From: Opitutaceae bacterium
Lineage (GTDB): Bacteria > Verrucomicrobiota > Verrucomicrobiia > Opitutales > Opitutaceae
DNA: 50,559 nucleotides
Reading direction: 5' to 3'
Assembly: GCA_027490995.1 (NCBI GenBank)
Contig: JAIXWY010000001.1
Location: forward strand, 1-50,559
Part shown: positions 1-9,921 of the stretch, in pieces
How positions within the stretch are numbered: position 1 is the first letter of the stretch
How the letters are laid out: every line of letters begins with the position of its first letter
Position numbers and translations under genes: made by a program
The notes under the pieces: model-generated
The model's database searches: none
Told to the model about the DNA's origin: nothing
The model's input: the letters and a program-made list of their open reading frames with translations, nothing else

Positions 1-252
1 CAGACTCGCGGACGGCAAAGAGCAAAGCCTGACCCCTTCAGGCAGGATTTCAGGCAGGATTCGGGTGATCCGCCAAAAAGGGGTCAGGCTTTGCAGTTTG
101 CTGTGGCACACTGCGTTCGCGATCGAGATCGCGGTGCCGCGCCGAGCGCACGAACCGCGCTCCCAGCCGTTGGGAACGACCGATTCCAAGCCAGGCCAGA
201 CTCGCGGACGGCAAAGAGCAAAGCCTGACCCCTTCAGGCAGGATTCGGGTGA
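1..252. repeat. REP-like repeat cluster (GGGGTCAGGCTTTGC family)
   Basis: Bases 1-49 recur as a direct repeat at 197-245 (offset 196), and a 16-base tail at 53-68 recurs at 237-252. Inside both copies lies GCAAAGCCTGACCCCTT (22-38 and 218-234), and its exact reverse complement sits at 78-94. The three copies can therefore form alternative hairpins. This layout is typical of REP or REPIN sequences mobilised by RAYT transposases, and a RAYT lies at 43417-44391. The stretch up to 313 contains no gene I can support; the two short open frames here just read through the repeats. Confidence 0.75.
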
Positions 253-313
253 GATCCACCGCGCACAGTGGCCCTTCGGGGTCTGAGGCGGAACGACCGA
301 GCTCGATGCCCGC

Positions 314-1678
314 TCAGGCAATGTCCTGCGGGCGCCAGCCCTTGCGGTACGTCGGGTAGAGGAGCTCGTTGGCCTCGGGGAGGTTGGTCTTCATCGCCTT
401 CGCGTCCCAAGTGAAGGACTTACCCACGAGGATCGCGAGGGTGCCGAGGCAGACGGTCTCGGTGAACGGCACGGAATACTCGAAATTGGAGCCGGCACCC
501 TGTGGGTTGTTGGCGCGGATCGCGGCCGTCCACTCCTTGTGCGGATCGCCACCCGGCACGCGCGGGATCGTCCGCGGCGGGAGCGACGGTCTCAGCTCCT
601 GCCAACGGGTCTCCGGCACGATGCGCGGGCTGTTGCAGTAGTCGTTCCCGTCATACACGGTCGCGGAATCGCCCACGAGGAGTTGCCCGCCCTTGGCGAG
701 CTCACGACCCGCCATCTGCGGCAGCGCCGGTGGACGCTTCCCGCCTTCGTACCAGGTCAGCTTCAGCGGGGCCATCGCACCGCGGGCCGGGAAATAATAG
801 GTCACCACCGCCGATTTCGGGAACGCGACCGATGAGGCGCCTTCGATCTCGTTGAGTTCAACCCTCTCCGGCGCACCCAGCCGCAGACCCCAGAAGGCAG
901 CATCCATGATGTGGCACGCCATATCGCCAAGCGCTCCGCACCCGTAGTCGCGAAAGCCACGCCACTTGAACGGATGAATCGCCCGGCTAAACGGCCGCTG
1001 CGGCGCACGGCCAAGGAAGCCGTCCCAATCCACCCCTGCCGGCACCGGCTCCTCCGCCGGCCACTCCGCCATGCCCTGCGGCCAGACCGGACGATTCGTC
1101 CAAATGTGCGCCTCGCGGACCTGACCGAGGATGCCGGCGTCGATCCACTCCTTCACCAAGCGGCATCCTTCGCCGGCGTGGCCTTGGTTGCCCATCTGCG
1201 TCACTACGCCATTCAGGCGCGCCAAACGGAGCAGCTCGCGCGCCTCGCCCACCGTCTGGGTGAGCGGCTTCTGCACGTAGACATGCTTGCCGAGCAAGAT
1301 CGCCATGTACGTCGGCAGGAAGTGCATGTGATCCGGCGTGCTGATGCAGACCGCGTCGATCTGGTCATCCATCTCAGTCAGCATCTTCCGAAAATCGCGG
1401 TAACGCTTCGCGTTCGGGAACTTCTTGAAGAGCTCTTGGACCTGCGGGAGTTCCCATTCAATGTCGCAGAGGGCGACGACGTCCTCGTCCGCATGCACCG
1501 CGATGTCGCTGAAACCCTTGCCGGCACAGCCGATCTGCGCGATGCGGATCTTGGCGCCGGGCGCGATCGGACGCGGCTTGCGCGGGGAACGCACGAGGGT
1601 CGCGCATCCGGTGAGACCGAGAAGCGCGAGCGCCGTGGTGGAGAGGGTGACAAAGTCGCGGCGGGAGACGGGATGCAT
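314..1678 (-). CDS. Tat-exported Gfo/Idh/MocA-family oxidoreductase (lipoprotein-like)
   Basis: A 454-residue NAD(P)-dependent sugar or sugar-derivative oxidoreductase of the Gfo/Idh/MocA type. The start at 1678 is chosen because it puts a Tat motif (SRRDF, residues 5-9) near the N-terminus, followed by a hydrophobic stretch and a lipobox-like LTGC with Cys25; a start at 1717 is also open. The Rossmann motif follows at about residues 46-55 (IGCAGKG). The usual E-K-P catalytic triplet reads QKP here (VYVQKP), so the Glu is replaced by Gln. The C-terminal half is the usual alpha/beta substrate domain. Exported members in Verrucomicrobiota and Planctomycetota are thought to oxidise glycosides to 3-keto sugars. 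That would fit the DUF1080 protein at 5321-6541, but the substrate is inferred only. Confidence 0.85.
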   Translation of the reverse strand: MHPVSRRDFVTLSTTALALLGLTGCATLVRSPRKPRPIAPGAKIRIAQIGCAGKGFSDIAVHADEDVVALCDIEWELPQVQELFKKFPNAKRYRDFRKMLTEMDDQIDAVCISTPDHMHFLPTYMAILLGKHVYVQKPLTQTVGEARELLRLARLNGVVTQMGNQGHAGEGCRLVKEWIDAGILGQVREAHIWTNRPVWPQGMAEWPAEEPVPAGVDWDGFLGRAPQRPFSRAIHPFKWRGFRDYGCGALGDMACHIMDAAFWGLRLGAPERVELNEIEGASSVAFPKSAVVTYYFPARGAMAPLKLTWYEGGKRPPALPQMAGRELAKGGQLLVGDSATVYDGNDYCNSPRIVPETRWQELRPSLPPRTIPRVPGGDPHKEWTAAIRANNPQGAGSNFEYSVPFTETVCLGTLAILVGKSFTWDAKAMKTNLPEANELLYPTYRKGWRPQDIA

Positions 1679-2016
1679 ACGAGGGTAAAAGGGGTTGGAA
1701 ACCGTGCCGGGGCGCAAGGGCGGGGCCGGGGGTCAATCACGCGGAGCAGGCAATACGGCGAAGGCGCCGAAGAGGGCGAGAGGGTGAAAGACGCGGAGGA
1801 AAAAAGGAAAGCGACGGGCGGGAGGAGCGCAACGGAAACGGGCGCGAAAGGCCAGCAACCGGGATAAACGTGGACCGCTCTAAGGCGACGGTTGTTTGGG
1901 GTGCGGGGTCAAGCGTTTCCCTCGAACACACTCAGCGCCGTCGCGGCCTTGTGCCGCGCCCCGGAATCGGCTACCTCTTTCAGACCCCGCCTGGTCTGGC
2001 CCCTGCCCGCCCGCGC

Positions 2017-5000
2017 ATGTCCACGCCCCACCCGATGCCATCCCGCCACCCGTCTGCCCGCGTTTCGGGTCGTTTCGCGCCGTGCCGTCAGCCCCTGCTC
2101 GCTCTCGTACTCGCGGCCTGCACCCTCGGCGCGTCGCCGCTCGGCGCCGGCACGATGCCGCACGGCGCCTTGCCGCCGGAGGTACGAAGCCAAGCCGTCA
2201 CGGCCGGTGGGCTCGTGCCTGGCGATACCGTGCCCAACTTCCGTCTCGTCGATCACACCGGCCGAGCGCACGAGCTCTACTACGAAGTGAAACGCAAGGT
2301 CATCGTGCTCGTATTCACCGAGCCCGGCGACCCCGCGGCCCTGCGGACCGCACGGTCGGTGCGGCGGTTGCGCGATGCCTTTCCCACCGCCGATGTCACG
2401 GTGTGGCAACTCTCATCCGGGCAGCGGGTCGACCGCACGCTGCTCGCCGCCGCACAGGCGACGTACGCGGTCGACGACGTGCCCGCGCTGCACGATGGCG
2501 CACAGCTTGTCGCCATGGAACTCGGCGCGGTGTCCTCCGGCGAAACCTTCGTCCTCGACGCCGGCGCGTGGACTCTCGCTTACCGCGGGCCGCTCACCGA
2601 CGCCGATCCGGCAAACGCGCTCGACCAGCCGCGCCGCGCCTATGCCGAGGAGGCCGTGACCGCGCGCCTTGCGCGGGCTGCCGTAGCGACGCCACGCGTC
2701 ACCGACCGCGCCGGGGCCTGGCCCCTCGATCTCCCGGTCGCGCCCGGCATCGATTATGCCACGCAGATCGCGCCCCTCATCCAGAGACGCTGCGTCGAGT
2801 GTCACGCTCCCGGCGGCATCGCCCCCCGCGCGTTCACGAGCTATGCGGATGTGTCCAGCCGTCCCGGCAATCTGCGGAAGGTGCTGCTCGAGCAGCGCAT
2901 GCCGCCGTGGGATGCGGACGCGCGCTTCGACAGCTTTTCACCCAACGCGGGCCTTGCCCCGGGTGAGGCCGCGCGCCTGCTCGCGTGGGTCCGGGCTGGC
3001 GCCCCGCGCGGCAACGGCCCAGATCCCATCGCGAGCAGCCCGCCGCCGACCGCGCCCGATTGGCCACTCGGCCCGCCGGACGCGATCCTGACCATTCCCA
3101 CGCAGTCCATTCCCGCAACGGGTAAGGTCGCGTACCGGTACGTTCCGGTCGCGATCCCACAAACCCGCTGGCTGCGCGGCATCGTGATCCGGCCAGGCAA
3201 CCGCAGCGTCGTCCATCACGCACTGCTCTTCAACGGCCTCGATGGACTGCTTGCTTCCGGTGGCGGACTCGGTGGCCACTTTGCCGGCTATGTCCCGGGA
3301 CTCGACCCCCGTTTTCTTCCGGAGGACACGGGCAAGCGCGTGGTCGCCGGCGACCTCTTTGTGCTGCAGATGCACTACACCACCACCGGCAAGCCGGAGA
3401 CCGATCGCACGCAGGTGGGCTTGTATTATTTCCCCACGGGTGAGACGCCGAAACGTGAGCTCAAGACCACCGCGGCGGGCCTGAGCAGCTTCACCATCCC
3501 GCCCGGAGCAGCCGAGATGCCGGCGGAGAGCACGTACCGGGTGGCAACCGATTCGTTGCTGCACGAGTTGAACCCGCACATGCACTACCGCGGGAAGAAG
3601 ATTGCCTATGACGCGCTGTATCCAGACGGCCGATCCGAGGTACTCCTCAACGTTCCGACCTACGACTTCGATTGGCAGCGGGAGTACCGCTTCGCGATCC
3701 CGAAGCGGCTGCCGGCCGGGACGGTGATCCGCCTGCGGGGAGCGTGGGATAATTCTGCGGAGAACCTCGCCAACCCCAATCCGAAGGCCACGGTGCGCTT
3801 CGGTGAGCAGACGGACGACGAAATGTTCATCGGCTACATTGGGCTTACTGACGCGCCGGCGGCCAATGGCGTACCACCGATCTGGAGCGGGGCGCAGTTC
3901 GTCAGCGGTCATGCGGGGCTCCCGCTGCGCGCACGGTTCGCCGCGGAGGGCGGTACCGGGGTGAAGTACCGGGTGGATCAGCTGCCGGCCGGCTTGAGCA
4001 TCGACCCGACCACCGGCGTGCTCTCCGGTACCCCGACCGAGTCTGGGCGCGTGCGGCTCCAGCTCGTCGCGGAAAACGCAGCGGGTGCCGCGGTGGCGCC
4101 CCTTGACCTCGCCATTCTACCCAAGCCCAGTGCGCCGATTTTCCTCCGCCAGCCGCAGAGCCTTCGCGGTGCGCTCGGAGGCAGCGTCGTGTTCTCCTCC
4201 GAGGTCGCCGCGGATCCCGCGCCCACGTACCAGTGGTACAAGGGCGATTCCGAATTCTGCTTCGCCGAAACCCCCACACTCAGCCTGACCAACCTCACCT
4301 GGGCCCATGCCGGAGATTACCGACTCGTGGTTTCCAACGCAGCGGGCGCGATCTCCAGCCAGAAGGTCACGCTCTCTCTGGATCAGCCCAGCCTCATCAA
4401 TCTCTCCACTCGCTCCGTCATCGCCCCGGGGCAACGCCTGATCGCAGGGCTTACCATCACCGGCAACGAACCCAAGCGTGTCCTGCTTCGCGCGATCGGA
4501 CCCACCCTCGCCGCCTTCGGTGTGACCGACGCCCTCGCCGACCCGGAACTCGCGGTGTACGATTCCGCCGGCCGCCGGATCCTCGCGAACAACGATCAAG
4601 GTGATCTTCCGCCGTTCCTCGATCTCGCCACCGCCACGGCCGCGTCCGGCGCCTTCGCGCTCCCCGCGTCGAGCCGAGATGCCGCGCTCGCGGTCACGCT
4701 CCCGCCGGGCGGTTATTCGCTCCACGTCACGAGTCGCGACGGCAAAGGCGGGTCCGTCCTCGCCGAGGCCTATGAAGCCGACCAAGCCGGCACGCAGGTC
4801 ATCAACCTATCCTGCCGCCTTCCGCTGTCGGCCGCCGCGCCCACGCTGATCACCGGGTTTGTGGTGGGGGGTACCGAGAGCCGAAAGGTCCTTGTCCGCG
4901 CCGCCGGTCCAGCGCTCAGCGCGTTTGGCGTCGCCGGCGCAATCGCTCAACCCCGGCTCTCGATCTATCGCAGCGACGGCTCGCTTGTCACCCGCGTCAC

Positions 5001-5175
5001 GGGTTGGAGCGACACGGGCGAATTGCGCGGGGCATTCGCGGCCACGGGAGCGTTCGCGTTTGCGGCGGGAAGCGGCGACGCGGCCGTGCTGCTCACGCTC
5101 CCCGCCGGCGGGTATACGGCCCACGTCGATGGCGGTATCGGCGAGACGCTCGTCGAGGTCTACCGCGTTCCGTAA
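2017..5175 (+). CDS. Secreted multidomain protein: redoxin, cytochrome c-like, PHM-like copper monooxygenase, Ig-like domains
   Basis: A 1052-residue exported protein; the start at 2017 gives a plausible signal sequence, though the frame is open from 1870. Domains in order: a thioredoxin/peroxiredoxin-like fold at about residues 65-190 with no clear CxxC; a CxxCH haem site at 259-263; and a copper type II monooxygenase-like region at about 345-620. The last contains a His pair (H400, H401), H453 in QMHYTT, and an HxH (H521, H523 in NPHMHYRG), with M603 a possible further ligand. These resemble the Cu sites of peptidylglycine alpha-hydroxylating monooxygenase. Two Ig-like domains follow at about 640-790. 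Then come two copies of a module with the pattern VLxRAxGPxLxAFGV, which I associate with Opitutaceae secreted proteins. The substrate is unknown. Confidence 0.8.
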   Translation: MSTPHPMPSRHPSARVSGRFAPCRQPLLALVLAACTLGASPLGAGTMPHGALPPEVRSQAVTAGGLVPGDTVPNFRLVDHTGRAHELYYEVKRKVIVLVFTEPGDPAALRTARSVRRLRDAFPTADVTVWQLSSGQRVDRTLLAAAQATYAVDDVPALHDGAQLVAMELGAVSSGETFVLDAGAWTLAYRGPLTDADPANALDQPRRAYAEEAVTARLARAAVATPRVTDRAGAWPLDLPVAPGIDYATQIAPLIQRRCVECHAPGGIAPRAFTSYADVSSRPGNLRKVLLEQRMPPWDADARFDSFSPNAGLAPGEAARLLAWVRAGAPRGNGPDPIASSPPPTAPDWPLGPPDAILTIPTQSIPATGKVAYRYVPVAIPQTRWLRGIVIRPGNRSVVHHALLFNGLDGLLASGGGLGGHFAGYVPGLDPRFLPEDTGKRVVAGDLFVLQMHYTTTGKPETDRTQVGLYYFPTGETPKRELKTTAAGLSSFTIPPGAAEMPAESTYRVATDSLLHELNPHMHYRGKKIAYDALYPDGRSEVLLNVPTYDFDWQREYRFAIPKRLPAGTVIRLRGAWDNSAENLANPNPKATVRFGEQTDDEMFIGYIGLTDAPAANGVPPIWSGAQFVSGHAGLPLRARFAAEGGTGVKYRVDQLPAGLSIDPTTGVLSGTPTESGRVRLQLVAENAAGAAVAPLDLAILPKPSAPIFLRQPQSLRGALGGSVVFSSEVAADPAPTYQWYKGDSEFCFAETPTLSLTNLTWAHAGDYRLVVSNAAGAISSQKVTLSLDQPSLINLSTRSVIAPGQRLIAGLTITGNEPKRVLLRAIGPTLAAFGVTDALADPELAVYDSAGRRILANNDQGDLPPFLDLATATAASGAFALPASSRDAALAVTLPPGGYSLHVTSRDGKGGSVLAEAYEADQAGTQVINLSCRLPLSAAAPTLITGFVVGGTESRKVLVRAAGPALSAFGVAGAIAQPRLSIYRSDGSLVTRVTGWSDTGELRGAFAATGAFAFAAGSGDAAVLLTLPAGGYTAHVDGGIGETLVEVYRVP

Positions 5176-5320
5176 GGCAAAACCTCCCGTCCGCGCCCCG
5201 ACGGCGAGAGGAGAGACCGCCCATCCACTGATGGGGAATGCGGTGAAGCCGCGTCGGGCCTGCGGTGGGCGGCAATCGCGCACCGCAGGCGTCGGCGAGA
5301 GGGGCGACCGTGGCCCCGGC

Positions 5321-6541
5321 TTACTTCTTCACGTCGTCCCAGCCAGCGTCCTTGATCACCTGCTCCAGGCGGGACCACGGGGCGAAGTCGCGGGCCAGCA
5401 ACCCGTGCTTGGTCGCGTAGCGCAGCACGCGCAGGGTCTCAAGGATCTCGGCCTTCCGAGCCTCGCGGTCGGAGGCCGGAAGCGTGGCAACCTCATCGAC
5501 GTAATCGAAAGCCATGCGCTCGAGCCGTGCCCGGATTTCCGGATCGGGCGAATAAATCAAGGACTCACCGAGGCGGAACGCCTGCTCGCGAGAGCCCGAG
5601 GCCATCGATGCAGCGTCCGCACGGATGAACGCGGCGATCTGCTCGCGCTTGGCCTGCGTCGCCGCCGGCGAGAGCTGCCCATCCGTCCCGCCCTCAACCG
5701 CGCGCGGCGGCAGCGGGCGATACCAGATGTTGCGGAAGCGGACCGGGTTGCCGTGGTCCTGGAGCTTCAAGGGCCCCTTGGCCGGCAGCGGACCCGCCTT
5801 GGTGCGCCGCATGTGACCGGTCGGTCCCTCCAGCGGGGTATGATCCTGCACGAGCACGCCGTTGCAGAAGACCGTGACGTAGCCCGGATCCAGCACCCGA
5901 TCGCCGTCGTACACCGGCCGACGGAATACGATGTCGATCATCTGAAACTCGCCGGGGGCACGCAGCGCGTTCGCCAGCGGCGGATTCACGCCGTACACCG
6001 AGGCGGCAAACCCGTCCGCGTAGGTCGGGTTCTCGTAGTTATCGAGGATTTGGATCTCCACGAGGCCGAGCAGGAAGATGCCGCTGTTACCGCGACCTTG
6101 GCTGCTGCCCTCGACGCGACGGGGTGCGGCCCACTCGATGTGAAGCTGGCAGTCGCCGAATTCGTCCACCGTCCGGATGTCACCCGTCTTCGCGACGCAT
6201 TCCAAGGCGCCGTCGCGAATGACCCATTGGGCCGGCCCGCCCTCTTTCTTGTTCGAGATCCAGCGCCCCAGCGAAGCGGGCGTACCATCGAACAGCACGA
6301 TCGCATCCGCCGGCGGCTGGCCAGGCTGCTCCGCGGTGCTAAACGTACCCGGCGCCACGCGCACCGGCTGCGGGCGATTGCGGTCGTGGATCGCCCAAGG
6401 ATGCGTGGCATCGGGCGGATCGCCAAAAAACGGGGTGCCGACCAAAGGCGACGCCACCGACGTCGTGAAGGATGAAAGCGATAGGGAAAGCGCCGCTGCA
6501 AACGCGCACGGGGGCAGGGTAAGAAATTTCATCACGGCCAT
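5321..6541 (-). CDS. Secreted DUF1080 (3-keto-disaccharide hydrolase-like) protein
   Basis: A 406-residue protein with a signal peptide (MKFLTLPP followed by a hydrophobic Ala/Leu/Ser stretch). The DUF1080 concanavalin-like domain spans about residues 70-290, seen in features such as IVLFDGT, the glycine-rich GRGNSGIF, and EIQILDNY. The C-terminal 110 residues are helical and not assigned. The start at 6541 is preferred over the open frame to 6739 because an AAGGGAGA sequence lies 7 bases upstream and the signal peptide then sits at the N-terminus. DUF1080 members have been linked to hydrolysis of 3-keto glycosides made by Gfo/Idh/MocA enzymes, and such an enzyme lies nearby at 314-1678. It is divergent from the gene at 6594, with about 52 bases between the two starts. 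Confidence 0.85.
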   Translation of the reverse strand: MAVMKFLTLPPCAFAAALSLSLSSFTTSVASPLVGTPFFGDPPDATHPWAIHDRNRPQPVRVAPGTFSTAEQPGQPPADAIVLFDGTPASLGRWISNKKEGGPAQWVIRDGALECVAKTGDIRTVDEFGDCQLHIEWAAPRRVEGSSQGRGNSGIFLLGLVEIQILDNYENPTYADGFAASVYGVNPPLANALRAPGEFQMIDIVFRRPVYDGDRVLDPGYVTVFCNGVLVQDHTPLEGPTGHMRRTKAGPLPAKGPLKLQDHGNPVRFRNIWYRPLPPRAVEGGTDGQLSPAATQAKREQIAAFIRADAASMASGSREQAFRLGESLIYSPDPEIRARLERMAFDYVDEVATLPASDREARKAEILETLRVLRYATKHGLLARDFAPWSRLEQVIKDAGWDDVKK

Positions 6542-6548
6542 CGTCCTA

Positions 6549-6556
6549 TCTCCCTT
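6549..6556 (-). promoter_or_regulatory. Shine-Dalgarno site of the DUF1080 gene
   Basis: AAGGGAGA on the minus strand, about 7 bases before the ATG at 6541. It decides that start against the longer frame, which would otherwise overlap the divergent gene. Confidence 0.6.
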
Positions 6557-6593
6557 CCGCGCCACGCGGCAATCCAATCCGGGAAGAACCTGT

Positions 6594-9500
6594 TTGAGTG
6601 GACACGAGACCCCTCTTCGCTTCCTTAAAAATGTGCCCCTGTCCGGAATCGTTTCCCCTGCTTCGCTCGCTCCGTCCCGGGTCTGGTTCGCCACCGCCCT
6701 CGGGCTGCTTGGATTTTCGACGGCACCCCTCTCAGCCACGGCCGCGAATCCGACGCCGATCGACTACAGCCGACAGGTTCGGCCCATTCTCTCCGACGCC
6801 TGCTTCCACTGTCACGGTCCCGACGAAGCCGGCCGCAAGGCGCGGCTGCGGCTCGACACCTTCGAAGGCGCGACCCTCGATAAGGGCAGTCTCGCCGCCA
6901 TCGTGCCGGGCAACAGCGCGGAGAGTGAGTTGATCGCGCGGATCACGAGCACGGATCCTGAGGAGGCCATGCCGCCGCCGGAATCGAAGCGGCACAGCCT
7001 CACGCCGGAACAGATCGCGATCCTTCGCCAGTGGATCGATGAAGGGGCTTCGTACCGCCCGCACTGGGCCTTCCAGTCCTTGGCTCCGGTCGCAACGCCC
7101 GAAGGCCGGACCGAGCCGAACCCGATCGACCGCTTTGTCTTCGCCGGCCTCGCGCGCCGTGGGCTCTCACCGCAACCCGAGGCCGATCGCGATGCGCTGC
7201 TGCGCCGCCTGAGCTTCGATCTCACCGGCCTGCCCCCGACGCCCGCCGACTTAGCGGCGTTCCGCAACGACACCGCTCCCGACGCCGTGGAGCGCACCGT
7301 GGACCGATTGCTCGCCTCACCGCGCTTCGGCGAACGCATGGCCGCCGACTGGCTCGATCTCGCCCGCTACGCGGACAGCTTTGGTTTCCAGGTCGACCGC
7401 GACCGTGAAATGTGGCCGTGGCGCGACTGGGTCATCAGCGCCTTCAATCGCAATCTCCCGTGGGACCAGTTCGTCACCTGGCAACTCGCCGGCGACCTGC
7501 TACCGGGAGCGACGGACGAGCAGATCCTCGCCACTGCTTTCAATCGCCTGCACCCGCAGGAGTCAGAGGGCGGTTCGGTCGAGGAGGAATATCGCGTCAA
7601 CTACGTGAACGACCGCGTGGCCACCTTCGGCACGGCATTCCTCGGGCTGACCCTCGACTGCGCGCGCTGCCACGACCACAAGTACGACCCCATCTCGCAA
7701 CGCGAGTACTACTCGCTGGCGGCGTATTTTCAGAACATCGACGAGGCCGGGCTGTACTCTTACTTCACCCGCTCCGTACCCACCCCGACCCTGTGGCTGC
7801 AAGACGCCTCCCACCGCGAACGCTACCAAGGCGCCACCGACGCCGTCGCACGCGCCGAGTCTGCGCTCGCCGACCTGCGGGAAAGCCGCCGCGGCGCCTT
7901 CATGGCGTGGGCGAAGGACCCGCGGTCTGACCGGACTTTGCTCGCGGGGGAAATTGCCCGCTTCGACTTTGACTCCCGGGAGCCCGCCACCCCCGCACCC
8001 GTGAGGGAAAAAGGAGCGAAACGGACCGGCATTGAGCCACGCCTCGGCGACGAAGTTCCCGATGAGGAGCCATTCGCCGACATCACCTCCCGGCTGACGG
8101 GAGCGGTGAGCTTCGCCAACCTGCTCGCCCCCGGGCAGCCCGCCACCAGCGCCAAGGATAACGAGTCGGTGCCTGGGCGCTCCGGCCTCGGACTCCGCCT
8201 GACCGGAGACCACCCGCTCGATACCCGCGTCGGCAACTTCCGCCGCCACGATCCGTTCACGCTCTCACTCTGGCTGCAGATCCCGGACACCAAGGAACGG
8301 GCCGTTGTCCTGCATCGGTCACGTGCCTGGACGGACGCCGGTAGCCGCGGGTACGAGCTCCTGATCGAGGAGGGCCGACTGAAATGGTCGCTGATTCACT
8401 TCTGGCCCGGCAACGCCGCTGCCATCCGCGCGACCACGCCGCTGCCGACCGGACGCTGGGTGCATGTGGCCGTCCGCAATGACGGCTCGAGCCGCGCCGC
8501 CGGACTCAGCCTCTTCGTGGACGGCGAGCCCATCGCGGTCGACGTCATTCGCGATGGGCTGACGAAAGACATCCGCGGCGGCGGCGGTGACGCGTTGGCG
8601 GTCGGCGAGCGGTTTCGCGATCGTGGCCTCAAGGGAGGCAGCGTCGATGACCTCCGCGTCTTCAACCGGGCGCTGACCGACCTTGAAGTCCGCGAGCTGC
8701 ACCAGCCTGGGGCGGCGGCGAGCGCGCCGCCGGACGTGTGGTTCGAGACCTACCTCGCCCTGCATGACGGACCCTCCCAAGCGCGGCGAGCGGCGCTGCA
8801 CGAAGCCCGCGCGCACCGCAACCGCGTCGCGGCTGAGGCCCGCGAAATCATGGTGATGCGGGAACTGCCCGAACCCAAACCCGCGTACGTGCTGCGCCGC
8901 GGCGAGTACAATCTGCCGGGTGAACGCGTGACCGCCTCCACCCTGGCTGCCTTGACGCCCTTCCCCGCTGACGCCCCGCACAACCGCCTCGGCCTCGCCC
9001 GCTGGCTCACTGCGCCGGACCACCCCCTGCTGGCCCGCGTCACCGTCAACCGCTTCTGGCAATCGCTCTTTGGCCGCGGACTCGTGTTCACCTCGGACGA
9101 TTTCGGCAATCAGAGTGAACGGGCGGAGTACCCGGAACTGCTCGACTGGCTCGCGGGTGAATTCATCCGGTCCGGGTGGGACGTGAAGGCGCTCTGGCGC
9201 ACGATCGTGCTCTCCCAGACCTATCGCCAGCGCAGCTTCGCCGACCCGGCGATCATGGCGGATGATCCGGCGAACCTGTGGCTCGCCCGCGGACCGCGGC
9301 ACCGCCTGCCGGCCGAGATGATCCGGGATCACGCCCTCGCGGCCAGCGGACTGCTCGTGGAGCGCGTCGGGGGAGCGCCGGTTTCGACCTACGACCTGCC
9401 GGAGTCGTTCAAGCCCGCCCCAGCCGGCCGGGGAGAGGACCTGTATCGCCGCAGTCTCTACACATTTTGGCGACGCAATGGTCCTGGACCCGTACTCGAG

Positions 9501-9902
9501 GCCTTCGACACGCCCAAGCGGGTGGTCTGCGTCGCCCGACGCGATACCACCAACACCCCGCTGCACGCGCTGGTGCTGCTGAACGGCGTCCAATTTGTCG
9601 AGGCGGCCCGCGTGCTCGCGGAGCGCCTGCTGCAGGACAGCGGCGGCACGGGTGAGGCCTTTCTCCGCACCGCGTTCGCCCGTCTCTCCGGACGCGCTGC
9701 CGACGCGCGGGAACAGGAGATCCTCGACCGGATGTACGCGGAGCAAGAACAGCATTACCGTCAGCGCCCGGACGACGCGCTCGCCCTCGTCGCACTCGGC
9801 GAAACGCCCCGCAATCCCGCGACCGATCCCGTCGTTCTCGCCGCCGCCACCACGGTGGTGAATGCCCTGATGAACCACGATACCTTCGTGGTGAAACGCT
9901 GA
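6594..9902 (+). CDS. PSC1-DUF1549-LamG-DUF1553 protein (planctomycete-type cytochrome c)
   Basis: About 1102 residues, exported. The N-terminus has a hydrophobic signal-like segment ending in SATAAN. The PSC1 cytochrome domain carries C70-x-x-C73-H74. DUF1549 follows at about 170-380, with a second CxxCH at 356-360 inside the DUF1549 hallmark CARCHDHKYDP. A LamG/concanavalin-like insert lies at about 550-700, and DUF1553 at about 790-1090 (RVTVNRFWQSLFGRG, DDFGNQS). No ATG lies near the signal sequence. A TTG at 6594 with GGAAG upstream or a GTG at 6633 are the likely starts; the frame stays open to 6177. The gene is almost always followed by a DUF1501 gene in these phyla, as here 19 bases downstream. 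The exact redox role is unknown. Confidence 0.85.
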   Translation: MSGHETPLRFLKNVPLSGIVSPASLAPSRVWFATALGLLGFSTAPLSATAANPTPIDYSRQVRPILSDACFHCHGPDEAGRKARLRLDTFEGATLDKGSLAAIVPGNSAESELIARITSTDPEEAMPPPESKRHSLTPEQIAILRQWIDEGASYRPHWAFQSLAPVATPEGRTEPNPIDRFVFAGLARRGLSPQPEADRDALLRRLSFDLTGLPPTPADLAAFRNDTAPDAVERTVDRLLASPRFGERMAADWLDLARYADSFGFQVDRDREMWPWRDWVISAFNRNLPWDQFVTWQLAGDLLPGATDEQILATAFNRLHPQESEGGSVEEEYRVNYVNDRVATFGTAFLGLTLDCARCHDHKYDPISQREYYSLAAYFQNIDEAGLYSYFTRSVPTPTLWLQDASHRERYQGATDAVARAESALADLRESRRGAFMAWAKDPRSDRTLLAGEIARFDFDSREPATPAPVREKGAKRTGIEPRLGDEVPDEEPFADITSRLTGAVSFANLLAPGQPATSAKDNESVPGRSGLGLRLTGDHPLDTRVGNFRRHDPFTLSLWLQIPDTKERAVVLHRSRAWTDAGSRGYELLIEEGRLKWSLIHFWPGNAAAIRATTPLPTGRWVHVAVRNDGSSRAAGLSLFVDGEPIAVDVIRDGLTKDIRGGGGDALAVGERFRDRGLKGGSVDDLRVFNRALTDLEVRELHQPGAAASAPPDVWFETYLALHDGPSQARRAALHEARAHRNRVAAEAREIMVMRELPEPKPAYVLRRGEYNLPGERVTASTLAALTPFPADAPHNRLGLARWLTAPDHPLLARVTVNRFWQSLFGRGLVFTSDDFGNQSERAEYPELLDWLAGEFIRSGWDVKALWRTIVLSQTYRQRSFADPAIMADDPANLWLARGPRHRLPAEMIRDHALAASGLLVERVGGAPVSTYDLPESFKPAPAGRGEDLYRRSLYTFWRRNGPGPVLEAFDTPKRVVCVARRDTTNTPLHALVLLNGVQFVEAARVLAERLLQDSGGTGEAFLRTAFARLSGRAADAREQEILDRMYAEQEQHYRQRPDDALALVALGETPRNPATDPVVLAAATTVVNALMNHDTFVVKR

Positions 9903-9921
9903 GCCCTCTCTTGGACCGACC

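Noticed and set aside
50..286. Two short open frames in the first 300 bases
   Set aside because: Both read through the direct and inverted repeats and have no recognisable product.
911..1867. Long open plus frame opposite the Gfo/Idh/MocA gene
   Set aside because: Arg/His-rich composition typical of an antisense shadow.
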